Part shown: piece by piece, positions 1 through 6,865 of the stretch
Layout: every line of letters begins with the position of its first letter
Numbering within the stretch: the first letter of the stretch is position 1
Assembly: GCF_963422335.1 (NCBI RefSeq)
Contig: NZ_OY729424.1
Span: 1,984,001 to 2,048,000, forward strand
From: an uncultured Roseateles sp.
GTDB lineage: Bacteria > Pseudomonadota > Gammaproteobacteria > Burkholderiales > Burkholderiaceae_C
Length of the DNA: 64,000 bases
Direction of reading: 5' to 3'
Made by a program: the position numbers and the translations under genes
The notes under the pieces: model-generated
Told to the model about the DNA's origin: nothing
What the model saw: only the letters and a program-made list of their open reading frames with translations
Databases searched by the model: none

Positions 1-687
1 TACGGGCATGCAAGGGCGAGCGGGCTCGCTTTCAAACCAACCCCGGGAACGATTGAAATTGCGGATTGCCTCGGCATTCGGCATCCCAAAGTTCGACTGA
101 GAATTGGAAATGAGCCAACAAAATGGCCAATGTCGCCGTTCCCATTTTTCGGTGACTTGCTACTTTTCATGGAGGACGCCGATGGCGCGTATGCACTAAA
201 CATCCCTGTCAAAAACAAGTTAGAAGACTTCCGAAAAAAGGGACCTAGCTCCAAACGGCCTAGCCCAGATCATGCCGACGATCCAGGAGCGGTTCTTCGG
301 CAACGCTTGGAAGAGATGTACTACGGCGGCGCCGATATCCGTAATCAGCCGCTCGGCCTTGACCAACTGGACAAAGACCTTCGCTGGAATTTGCGCGACC
401 TCTTCCTCGCGGACTCCACGCCCATCAATCTTTGCGCTTCACAACGGGCAAGCGCAATCGAAATCTACCGTGACGCCATTGGGCGCGATCAGCCGGCCTA
501 CGTCGCCGCTCGCAAAGTGGAGCGCGAGTTCAAGATTCCGGAGCGCGATGCCGTGGCACTTCTGAAACAGGGCGTCTGGCGCAGGGAATTGCGTGTCGAT
601 CTGTTTCGTCCGGTGCTGATGGACAAACCCCTGCGGCCTGGAGTCGTAGACGTTTTCGCGCGCTATTCAACTTGGTTCAAACGGTAA
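1..687 (+). CDS. TnsA-like transposon endonuclease, 5' end outside window
   Basis: The reading frame is open from base 1 to the TAA at 685-687 (228 residues visible), so an ATG at 130 is probably internal. The middle of the protein has the pattern of Tn7 TnsA-type restriction-like nucleases: a hydrophobic strand with an acidic residue (FFGDLLLF) followed by a second strand ending in a basic residue (YALNIPVKNK), which matches the D...(Q/x)xK layout of the fold. In such elements TnsA makes the 5' cuts that free the transposon and works with a DDE transposase encoded just downstream. The next ORF starts 7 bp later, as expected for a tnsA-tnsB pair, but it is truncated. Base composition is clearly lower in GC than the bulk of the window. 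The TnsA assignment is tentative because the N-terminus is missing. Confidence 0.5.
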   Translation, partial: YGHARASGLAFKPTPGTIEIADCLGIRHPKVRLRIGNEPTKWPMSPFPFFGDLLLFMEDADGAYALNIPVKNKLEDFRKKGPSSKRPSPDHADDPGAVLRQRLEEMYYGGADIRNQPLGLDQLDKDLRWNLRDLFLADSTPINLCASQRASAIEIYRDAIGRDQPAYVAARKVEREFKIPERDAVALLKQGVWRRELRVDLFRPVLMDKPLRPGVVDVFARYSTWFKR

Positions 688-694
688 CAGCGCG

Positions 695-955
695 ATGTAC
701 GCCGGGGTCCAGATCCATGCACCGAACGGGTGGGGCGTCTTTCGAAAAGGGCAGCGCTACTACTTTGCGGGTGACCGTCGGGATGGCACCGTCCTAGTCG
801 TATGGTTCATGAAGTCAAGGGGTGCTTGGCGGGTCTACACACTTACGCCATTGCGTAAAGACTTTGAGGCAGGGTTGGTCTCTGACGACCATAAGCTCAA
901 GCAGCTAGCGGTGCAGCATCGTCTGCCTGAATTGTTGATTCCCGCGCAATCCTGA
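695..955 (+). pseudogene. N-terminal fragment of Tn7-like transposition gene, cut by IS21
   Basis: This 86-residue ORF starts with ATG 7 bp after the TnsA-like gene. It has the compact, aromatic-rich beginning (NGWGVFRKGQRYYF) that often opens the large DDE-transposase subunit of Tn7-like modules, but no catalytic domain is present. The reason is visible: the stop codon TGA at 953-955 is the first three bases of the IS21-family terminus (TGACCC), so the insertion sequence interrupts the gene at this base. No continuation of the reading frame was recognised beyond the other IS end at 3405, which suggests that a deletion accompanied or followed insertion. The identification as a TnsB-type protein rests on position and general look, not on conserved catalytic motifs. 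Confidence 0.45.
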
Positions 956-985
956 CCCACCGTTTCCATCCAATCTTGACCCACC
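953..985. repeat. IS21 left-end terminal repeats
   Basis: Two direct copies of TGACCCACC lie at 953-961 and 977-985, spaced 24 bp start to start. They correspond to the complementary copies at the other end of the element and are the likely transposase-binding repeats. Confidence 0.65.
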
Positions 986-1006
986 CTTGTTAGTGCCTCT
1001 GAGGGC

Positions 1007-1795
1007 TTAGGCTGTGGGTAACTTCTTGGTCTTGGACTCCTTCTTGGTGGGTTGTGCGGAACTGTTCTTGAAGCGGTAGCTCTCGTTGCCGGTCTCAAGG
1101 ATATGGCAGTGGTGCGTGAGCCGGTCCAGCAGCGCCGTCGTCATCTTGGCATCGCCGAAGACGGTGGCCCATTCGCTGAAGCTCAGGTTCGTCGTGATGA
1201 CGACGCTGGTGCGCTCGTAGAGCTTGCTCAGCAGGTGGAACAGCAGCGCCCCGCCCGACGAGCTGAACGGCAGGTAGCCCAGCTCGTCCAGGATCACCAG
1301 GTCCATGTGAGCGAGCCGGTGAGCCATCTGGCCGGTCTTGTTGCACAGCTTCTCCTGCTCCAGCAGGTTGACCAGCTCGACCGTGGAGAAGAAGCGCACC
1401 CGTCGCCGGTGGTGCTCCAGCGCCTGCACGCCGATGGCCGTGGCCAGGTGCGTCTTGCCGGTACCAGGTCCACCGACCAGCACAACGTTCTCGGCCCGGT
1501 CCATGAACTCGCCACGGTGCAACTGCTTCACCAGCGCCTCGTTGACCTCGCTGTGCGCGAAGTCGAAGCCGGTCAGGTCCCGGTAGACCGGGAAGCGGGC
1601 CTGCTTGAGCTGGTACGCGACGGCGCGCACCTCGCGCTCGGCGGACTCGGCCTTGAGCAACTGCGCCAGGAAGGGCTGCGCCGCCTCGAAGGCCGGCGCA
1701 CCTTGCTCGGCCAGCTCACCCACGGCTTGGGCCATGCCGAACATCTTCAGCTCCCGCAGCGCGGTCATGAGCCCATTGGTTGCTGAGTCACGCAT
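1007..1795 (-). CDS. istB: IS21-family helper ATPase IstB
   Basis: This 262-residue AAA+ ATPase is the helper of the IS21 transposase; it assembles on target DNA and directs IstA-mediated insertion. The Walker A motif GGPGTGKT lies at residues 108-115 and a Walker B segment reads LVILDELGY, followed by a sensor-like TTN stretch (VVITTNL). The N-terminal 95 residues form the IstB-specific helical domain, and the length is typical (about 250-260). The C-terminus ends in a lysine-rich tail. Its start codon lies inside the end of istA with an 8-bp overlap, the usual translational coupling in IS21 elements. The ORF shows no disruption. Confidence 0.93.
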   Translation of the reverse strand: MRDSATNGLMTALRELKMFGMAQAVGELAEQGAPAFEAAQPFLAQLLKAESAEREVRAVAYQLKQARFPVYRDLTGFDFAHSEVNEALVKQLHRGEFMDRAENVVLVGGPGTGKTHLATAIGVQALEHHRRRVRFFSTVELVNLLEQEKLCNKTGQMAHRLAHMDLVILDELGYLPFSSSGGALLFHLLSKLYERTSVVITTNLSFSEWATVFGDAKMTTALLDRLTHHCHILETGNESYRFKNSSAQPTKKESKTKKLPTA

Positions 1796-3320
1796 GGCGG
1801 ACCTTCCTCTCTTCTCGTAGTTCGTCGTAGCGATTCACATTGGCCTGAGGTTCATTGACCAGGCGCAGCGCGTGCGGCGCATCCACCGGCGGCGGCTCGG
1901 CCTTCCCATCCAGCAGCCGGTGCAGCACGTTGAGCACGTACATCTTGGTCGGCACGCCAACCTCCAGGGCCAGCTCGACGGCCGCCAGCACCGACTGCTC
2001 GTCGTGGTGCAGGACCAGGGCCAGGATGTCCACCATCTCGCGGTCTCCGCCCGGCTTCTTCAGCAGCTCGGCCTGCAGCCGCTTGAACGCCACCGGCAGC
2101 TCGGCGAACGGCGCGCCGTTCCTGAGTGCGCCTGGCTTGCGCTGCAGCACCGCCAGGTAGTGGCGCCAATCGAAGATGGTCTGGCCCAGGGTGTCGTGGC
2201 GCCGCTCAATCACCCGCTGGTGCTCGCAGATGAGCTTGCCCTCGGCCGCGACGACGAGCCGGTCGGCGTACACGCGCAGGCTCACCGGCCGGTTCGCGTA
2301 CGAGGCCGGCACGCTGTAGCGCGTGCGCTCGAAGGTGATCAGGCAGGTCGGCGAGACGCGCTTGGTGTGCTCGACGAAGCCGTCGAACGGTCGGGGCAGC
2401 TGCATCAGCAGCCGCCGCTCGTCCTGCCAGGCGTCGTGCACGGTGCCGGGCAGCTTGCCGTGCGAGATCTCGGTCCACAGCGCCTTGCACCGCTCCTCCA
2501 GCCAGACGTTGAGGGCGTCCAGCGAGGGGAAGGCCGGCACGGGCTGCCAGAGCCGATGCCGCGCGTCGCGCACGTTCTTCTCGATCTGGCCCTTCTCCCA
2601 GCCCGAGGCCGGGTTGCAGAACTCGACTTCGAAGAGGTAGTGGCTGACCATCGCGGCGAAGCGCGCGTTGACGTCGCGCGCCTTGCCGGTCAGGACCTTG
2701 TCCACGGCGGTCTTCATGTTGTCGTAGATGCCTCGCTTGGGCACGCCGCCGAACACGCGGAAGGCGTGGTTGTGGGCGTCGAACAGCATCTCGTGGGTCT
2801 GCAGCAGGTAGGCCCGGATGTAGAAGGCCCGGCTGTGGCTGAGCTTGAAGTGCGCCACCTGCAGCTTGGTGCGCTCGCCACCCAGCACGGCCCAGTCCTC
2901 GCTCCAGTCGAACTGGAAGGCCTCGCCGGGCTCGAAGACCAGGGGCACGAAGGTTCCGCGCCCGGTGGTCTTCTGCTCTTCCTGGCGCTTGAGCGCCCAC
3001 TCCCGCGCGAACGCGGCCACGCGGTTGTAGGAGCCGTCGAAGCCGAGTTCCATGAGCTCGGCGTGCATCTGCTTCAAGGTGCGCCGCTGCTTGCGGTTCT
3101 TGCCGGCTTCGGTCTTGAGCCACTGGGCCAGCTTGTCCGCGAACGGATCGAGCCGGCTCACGCTCTCGCGCTTGGCGTACGACGGTTCCTTGTCGTCGCT
3201 GCGCAGGTACTTCCTGATGGTGTTGCGAGACAGGCCTGTTCGTTTGGCAATCTCGCGGATGGACAACTGCTCACGCAGGGCCCATCGCCTGATGACACTT
3301 AGTGTCGCCACGTCAATCAC
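1788..3320 (-). CDS. istA: IS21-family transposase IstA
   Basis: This 510-residue DDE transposase starts at a GTG preceded by GGAG at 7-8 bp. An N-terminal helix-turn-helix (about residues 19-40, SIREIAKRTGLSRNTIRKYL) binds the terminal repeats. The RNase H-like catalytic core contains candidate acidic residues D138 (FQFDWS), D200 (GIYDNMK) and E247 (KGQIEKNV). Beyond the core is the beta-barrel region typical of IstA, and the total length matches the family. It is followed by istB with an 8-bp overlap. A perfect 10-bp-arm hairpin at 3330-3350 just upstream of the start may influence expression. Together with IstB and intact ends, this points to an element that may still be mobile. Confidence 0.94.
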   Translation of the reverse strand: MIDVATLSVIRRWALREQLSIREIAKRTGLSRNTIRKYLRSDDKEPSYAKRESVSRLDPFADKLAQWLKTEAGKNRKQRRTLKQMHAELMELGFDGSYNRVAAFAREWALKRQEEQKTTGRGTFVPLVFEPGEAFQFDWSEDWAVLGGERTKLQVAHFKLSHSRAFYIRAYLLQTHEMLFDAHNHAFRVFGGVPKRGIYDNMKTAVDKVLTGKARDVNARFAAMVSHYLFEVEFCNPASGWEKGQIEKNVRDARHRLWQPVPAFPSLDALNVWLEERCKALWTEISHGKLPGTVHDAWQDERRLLMQLPRPFDGFVEHTKRVSPTCLITFERTRYSVPASYANRPVSLRVYADRLVVAAEGKLICEHQRVIERRHDTLGQTIFDWRHYLAVLQRKPGALRNGAPFAELPVAFKRLQAELLKKPGGDREMVDILALVLHHDEQSVLAAVELALEVGVPTKMYVLNVLHRLLDGKAEPPPVDAPHALRLVNEPQANVNRYDELREERKVRHA

Positions 3321-3329
3321 TCCAATACT

Positions 3330-3350
3330 CCTGCCGCAATTTGCGGCAGG
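3330..3350. repeat. Hairpin upstream of istA
   Basis: CCTGCCGCAA and TTGCGGCAGG form perfect 10-bp arms around a single T. The hairpin lies inside the IS21 element 10 bp upstream of the istA GTG start. It could act as an operator or as a block to read-through transcription entering the element from outside; neither role is shown by sequence alone. Confidence 0.5.
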
Positions 3351-3363
3351 CTAGGGTTCATAC

Positions 3364-3405
3364 GTGGGTCAGGTTTGAACGGAAATCAGTGACGGTAGAG
3401 GGTCA
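3364..3405. repeat. IS21 right-end terminal repeats
   Basis: GTGGGTCA at 3364-3371 and AGGGTCA at 3399-3405 are inverted relative to the TGACCC repeats of the left end. The last base, 3405, is taken as the element boundary. Confidence 0.6.
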
Positions 3406-3506
3406 GTTCTTGCCGGAAATCAACACTGATAACCACTGCCGAAGGGAAGTCGCTCTCACAAAACGCGCCTCAAGCTCCAGGAAAAGGCGGCTCGACGTGG
3501 CTTATG

Positions 3507-4199
3507 TCAGCCACCCACCAGCACGGCGGCTTTGCGGATGGCGTCGAGCACGTCGTGCGGGTGGGACGACATCGGCATATGGCCGCTCTTGATCTCGACG
3601 ACGGTCGCCCCCATGCGTTCAGCCCCCGCACGTTGAAGGCTGGGGTGGATCGTCTGGTCCTCTGTTGTCACGATGTAGGTGCTGGGCCGGAACTTCCACG
3701 CGGCGCCATCCAACTTCTGACTAAAGAGGTCCGCCGCCGGTGCGAATTGCGTCGCATAGAGCAGGTCCTGTTCTTCTATAGGGAGATCGCCTCCGACGGC
3801 CCAGATGCCTTCTTCCTTCAACCAAAGGCGGTCGTCGCCGATCTCGACATGCCGGGACACGGCAGCACGGGGAAACTGGTTCAGCTGCTCCAGGGTGGTT
3901 TCGTTTTCATCGGGGCAAAGGGCGGCGATGTAGACCAGAGCGGCGACTCGTTCGTGTAGGCCCGCATGAGTGATTACAGTCCCGCCATACGAGTGGCCAA
4001 CCAAGAGAATCGGGCCGTCCAAGCGTGCGAACGTTCGTATCGTCGCGTCGACGTCGCCGGCGATCGAGTCGAGGCCGTATTGCGCGGCCATCACCTGATG
4101 ACCTTCGGATCGCAGCGGCGCAATCAGCTTGCGGAAGCATGAGCCGTCTGCCCATATGCCGTGACAGAGGACGACGCTTGGCTTGGTGAGGGTGTTCAT
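3507..4199 (-). CDS. Alpha/beta-fold hydrolase (EstA/salicylate-esterase-like)
   Basis: This 230-residue single-domain alpha/beta hydrolase has the oxyanion-hole segment CHGIWADGS near residue 12, the nucleophile elbow GHSYGG with Ser70, an acid after the sixth strand (TEDQTIHP) and the catalytic His in SGHMPMSSHP near the C-terminus. The compact shape and the H-G-x-W-x-D-x-S opening resemble the plant salicylate-binding-protein/EstC-like esterase group that is common in soil proteobacteria. There is no signal peptide, so it is cytoplasmic. The substrate is not predictable. It stands alone, 100 bp from the IS21 end, in the lower-GC left segment, and was probably acquired with it. Confidence 0.8.
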   Translation of the reverse strand: MNTLTKPSVVLCHGIWADGSCFRKLIAPLRSEGHQVMAAQYGLDSIAGDVDATIRTFARLDGPILLVGHSYGGTVITHAGLHERVAALVYIAALCPDENETTLEQLNQFPRAAVSRHVEIGDDRLWLKEEGIWAVGGDLPIEEQDLLYATQFAPAADLFSQKLDGAAWKFRPSTYIVTTEDQTIHPSLQRAGAERMGATVVEIKSGHMPMSSHPHDVLDAIRKAAVLVGG

Positions 4200-4545
4200 T
4201 TCACGCGTTCTCCAACAAACCGACCAGCGCGCTGCCCCCTCGATCTAGAGGTAAGCCTCGTCGCCGCGCCTTGATCTAGCCGCCAAGCGTAACGAAAAAT
4301 AGCTTCCCCCAAGGCCTAGCCGCCTCATTTTTCGCGCACTCAAGAAGCGTACTCGCGGAGATCAGCGATCCCGGGCGGTGGCGCATACTATCGTCGCGGC
4401 GCAGCCGGCGGCTATCGGTTGCACAGCAACAGACGATTGACCCGCCGACAGTCGTTCAGCAACCGTCCAACGCAAGGGCGGAGCCAGGCCCGGCAACCGA
4501 TTGCCGAATTGACAACCGAGATCTCTACAAGCATGCGAGGCACGA
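4200..4545. other. Intergenic 346 bp, no gene seen
   Basis: This stretch lies between the divergent hydrolase gene and the coiled-coil gene. I see no coding frame, tRNA or strong repeat. It presumably holds both promoters, but no clear -35/-10 pair stood out. Confidence 0.5.
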
Positions 4546-4899
4546 ATGGCGATAGGAAACGAAAAAGAGGCCCTCGCTCAGTTCATGAGTGAGACGAAGA
4601 AGCTGGTCAAGCAAATGCTGGACGAGAACTGGAAGGAGTGGTCGGCGCTGATCAAGGAGGTCAAGGAAGAGAGCGGCAAGACCGCCGAGAAGGAGCTTCT
4701 TGCGGCCAGAAAGGACTGGATGGAAGGATCGCGGGCCACCCAGACCAAGCTTCAGTCCGAGGAAGTGAAGCGCAAGGTCGCCGAGGGGCAGATTGCCGCC
4801 TTGACGCGAGAAGTCGAGACCCTGAAGAGAGACAGCGTCGGGTCGGCCGACATTGCGGCGCTCAAGAAGCGCCTGGATGTGTTGGAAAAGAAGAAGTGA
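4546..4899 (+). CDS. Small coiled-coil protein of unknown function
   Basis: This 117-residue hydrophilic protein is rich in Lys, Glu and Ala. Heptad-like patterning runs over most of its length, especially from about residue 70 to the end (AALTREVETLKRD, then ALKKRLDVLEKK), so a long helical coiled coil is likely. There is no signal peptide, membrane segment or enzymatic motif. An AGG-containing Shine-Dalgarno sits about 5 bp before ATG. I do not recognise a family. The shape recalls small phasin-like or scaffold proteins, but the sequence gives no support for a specific role. It is flanked by mobile-element remnants. Confidence 0.6.
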   Translation: MAIGNEKEALAQFMSETKKLVKQMLDENWKEWSALIKEVKEESGKTAEKELLAARKDWMEGSRATQTKLQSEEVKRKVAEGQIAALTREVETLKRDSVGSADIAALKKRLDVLEKKK

Positions 4900-5435
4900 G
4901 GCACTGCTGGACGGGGAGCGAGTGGCCTGTGTGCGGGCCGCCACCTACGTCCGCCACGCGGCCCCTACGCGGTTGAGCACCGCCATCGCCGGGCTCCACC
5001 GCCGGCGCCAACAGGCGCAGTGCCACCAGGCGCCGGTGCAGCGCGGTGCAGCCGATACGCAGGCCATCGGCTTGCGGCGCATCGGTCACGGCGCGGAGGC
5101 TGCACCGCGCCAACGGCCCACCACAGCGTGCAGCACACCGGCTGGCCGTGCAGGCCCAGCGGCGAATGCAGCCGCCGCGCGTCCGCCGCGTCGATCACGC
5201 CGTGCTCCAGCCACAGGCCCGGGATCAGCCGCTGCATGAACTCCAGCGGGCTCCTCACCAAGTGCGTGGTTCCACCCGACCTGGAACCGTATGACCGAGC
5301 GCCGGATTGGGCTACACAAAGCCGTCGTTGACCGGCCCTGCGGGAAGTGCGATTTCACAGAACTTCACGCGACGTTCATGGCGTCTCTCGCTACAAGACG
5401 AGAGACTGAATCACCCCATCGATTCAGGAGCCGCC
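4900..5435. other. Degenerate intergenic region with gene remnants
   Basis: No intact gene is visible in these 536 bp. On the minus strand short open stretches keep coding-like composition but shift frame repeatedly. One of them (5221-5289) is recognisable as a piece of an IS91-type transposase. The remainder, about 4915-5220 on the minus strand, looks like a decayed coding sequence that I cannot name. Confidence 0.45.
5221..5289 (-). pseudogene. IS91-family transposase remnant
   Basis: The complement of this stretch reads GGTTHLVRSPLEFMQRL in one frame. This closely follows the conserved motif near the C-terminal part of IS91/IS801-type Y2 transposases (usually DGTTH-hydrophobic-hydrophobic-x-SP-L-E-F-M-Q-R-L). 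The expected continuation (hydrophobic, then a proline-rich stretch and RFHG) is absent; the frame continues into unrelated sequence after about LIPGL. Only about 23 codons are recognisable, so this is a decayed fragment marking a past insertion. Confidence 0.5.
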
Positions 5436-5954
5436 ATGAGTACCTTGCAACGTCTTCGCGACGCTTTCGATCGCATGGAGCACGTGTTCTCGAAGCGACC
5501 CGCGATGGCCTTGGCCACCAACGTTGCGCGGGCCCGGCTGGTCGACGGCGTCCACTGTGAAGCCGCCGAAGAAGGGTGGCGGTTCGTGATGGACTTGCCG
5601 GTCGACTCGGGCGGCACCAATGCAGGGCCTCCGCCCGGCGTGCATGGCCGTGTCGCGCTCGCCGGGTGTCTGGCGATGGGCTACAGCGTTCAACTGGCGC
5701 GCGCCGGCATCGAGCCGCGCAGCATCGAGGTGGAGGTCGAGGCCGACTCCGATCATCGGGGCATGCTCGGACTGAGCGAACGCCCGGGGTACCTCGCGCT
5801 GCGCCATACCCTGTATCTGGACTGCGATGCCTCCAGGGAACAGGTGCAGCCAGCGATCGACCGCGCCCAGCGCCTCAGTCCCTACCTCAGCATGTTCATG
5901 GCGGGGCAGCCCGTCAGCGGAAAAATTGTGTTCGCGCCGCGCGTGCTGCCGTAA
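5436..5954 (+). CDS. OsmC-like family protein
   Basis: This protein of 172 residues starts at the ATG preceded by CAGGAG at 5 bp; an upstream ATG in frame (5307) has no such site. The middle and C-terminal parts have the OsmC/Ohr layout: beta strands, then PPPGVHGRVALAGCLAMGYSVQLARAG, a helix carrying a cysteine at the family's redox-active position, then the strand IEVEVEADSDHRGMLGL and a final helix. OsmC-like proteins reduce organic hydroperoxides. The second cysteine of the Ohr active pair is not in its usual position, so peroxidase activity is uncertain. The next gene, a methyltransferase, starts 5 bp downstream, suggesting one transcript. Confidence 0.75.
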   Translation: MSTLQRLRDAFDRMEHVFSKRPAMALATNVARARLVDGVHCEAAEEGWRFVMDLPVDSGGTNAGPPPGVHGRVALAGCLAMGYSVQLARAGIEPRSIEVEVEADSDHRGMLGLSERPGYLALRHTLYLDCDASREQVQPAIDRAQRLSPYLSMFMAGQPVSGKIVFAPRVLP

Positions 5955-5959
5955 CGGCG

Positions 5960-6768
5960 ATGGATGCCCGGCTTCAGTTGCGCGTGCAACGTTCCGGCTG
6001 GAACCGCGCCGCGGAACACTACGATGCAGGCTGGCTCGAGGCTTTGCAGCCGGCGACCTCGCTGGTTCTGGAGCGCGCCGGCTTGCGCCCCGGGCAATGT
6101 GTGCTCGACGCCGCCTGTGGATCCGGCGTACTCACCGCAGCAGCATTGCGGGCAGTCACCGGCACCGGTGAAGTGATCGGCACCGACATCTCCGAAACGA
6201 TGCTCGCGATTGCTCAAGAGCGAGCCCCCGCATGCCGCTTTGTCCGCGCCGATGCGCAGTGCCTTGACGCCCGCTGCCGCTGGCGCATTTCGATGCGGTG
6301 CTGTGCGGCCTGGGCCTGATGTACCTGCCCGATCCGGAGGCGGCCTTGTCTGCGATGACGCGCCTCCTGCGTTCGGGCGGTCGCATTGTCGCTTCGGTCT
6401 GGGGCGAACGGCGTGCCTGCGTCGGGGCGGATATCTTCGAGATCGTCGATGCCCGAGTGCGCTCGGACGTGTGTCCGATGTTCTTTCGCCTGGGGACCGG
6501 CGACACGCTGGCGCTTGCGCTCCGGTCGGCAGGGCTGAACGATGTCGACCTCCAGCGGGTACCTGCGATGCTGACCTATCCCAGTTCGCAAGCCGCGTGC
6601 GACGCAGCCTTTCTGGGCGGGCCGGTTGCGCTCGCCTACTCGCACTTCGACGAAGCGACCCGGTTGGCGGTGCGGACCGAGTACCTTGCGTCGATCGAGA
6701 CCTACCGGGATGGCAGTCGATACCGCTTGCCAAGCGAGTTTGTCGTGGCCTGGGGCAGCAAGAAATAG
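5960..6768 (+). pseudogene. Class I SAM methyltransferase, frameshifted
   Basis: Two overlapping frames together encode a typical class I methyltransferase. The first frame, from ATG 5960, carries the SAM motif VLDAACGSGVLT and the acidic motif GTDISETML. It then fails near 6270, where the continuing protein (PLPLAHFDAVLCGLGLMYLPDPE...) resumes in the other frame and runs to 6768. A single missing C in the short C-run at 6270-6272 explains the shift. With the base restored the protein would have 269 residues, a normal length for UbiE/COQ5-like enzymes. The C-terminal half (substrate region) is otherwise uninterrupted, so the break is recent or is a sequencing error in a GC-rich run. The substrate is unknown. 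It follows the OsmC-like gene by 5 bp. Confidence 0.8.
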
Positions 6769-6779
6769 CACGGGACCCG

Positions 6780-6791
6780 TACTCTGGAGTA
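6780..6791. promoter_or_regulatory. Small palindrome upstream of wHTH regulator
   Basis: TACTCTGGAGTA has 5-bp arms around TG, a shape seen in MerR-type operators. It lies 74 bp upstream of the ATG at 6866, but no MerR-family regulator is encoded in the window and no -10/-35 pair flanks it clearly. Confidence 0.2.
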
Positions 6792-6865
6792 AGGCTGGCA
6801 TGTGACACTGCTCGGATGCCACAGGGGCGGGCCGGGCGGCCCGTCCACCGCCACCCGGGCCCACC

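Larger units (their letters stand above)
953..3405 (-). mobile_element. IS21-family insertion sequence, complete (istA-istB)
   Basis: This element of about 2.45 kb carries istA and istB on the minus strand, overlapping by 8 bp. Its outer ends both read TGACCC inward (953-958 on the plus strand; 3400-3405 as complement), giving the TG...CA termini usual for IS21. Each end has a second internal copy of the motif: TGACCCACC at 953-961 and 977-985 on the left, and complementary TGACCCAC at 3364-3371 plus TGACCC at 3400-3405 on the right. These are the multiple terminal repeats expected for IstA binding. I found no convincing 4-8 bp target duplication (flanks ...GCAATCC and GTTCTTG...), so one flank may be rearranged. 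Both ORFs are intact, so the element could be active. Confidence 0.85.

Noticed and set aside
1052..1786. Long plus-strand ORF of 244 codons over istB
   Set aside because: It is a shadow of istB in a GC-rich frame; the protein has no family features while the opposite frame encodes a perfect IstB.
1872..3302. 476-codon plus-strand ORF over istA
   Set aside because: It is a His/Leu/Gly/Gln-rich antisense shadow of IstA, with no motifs.
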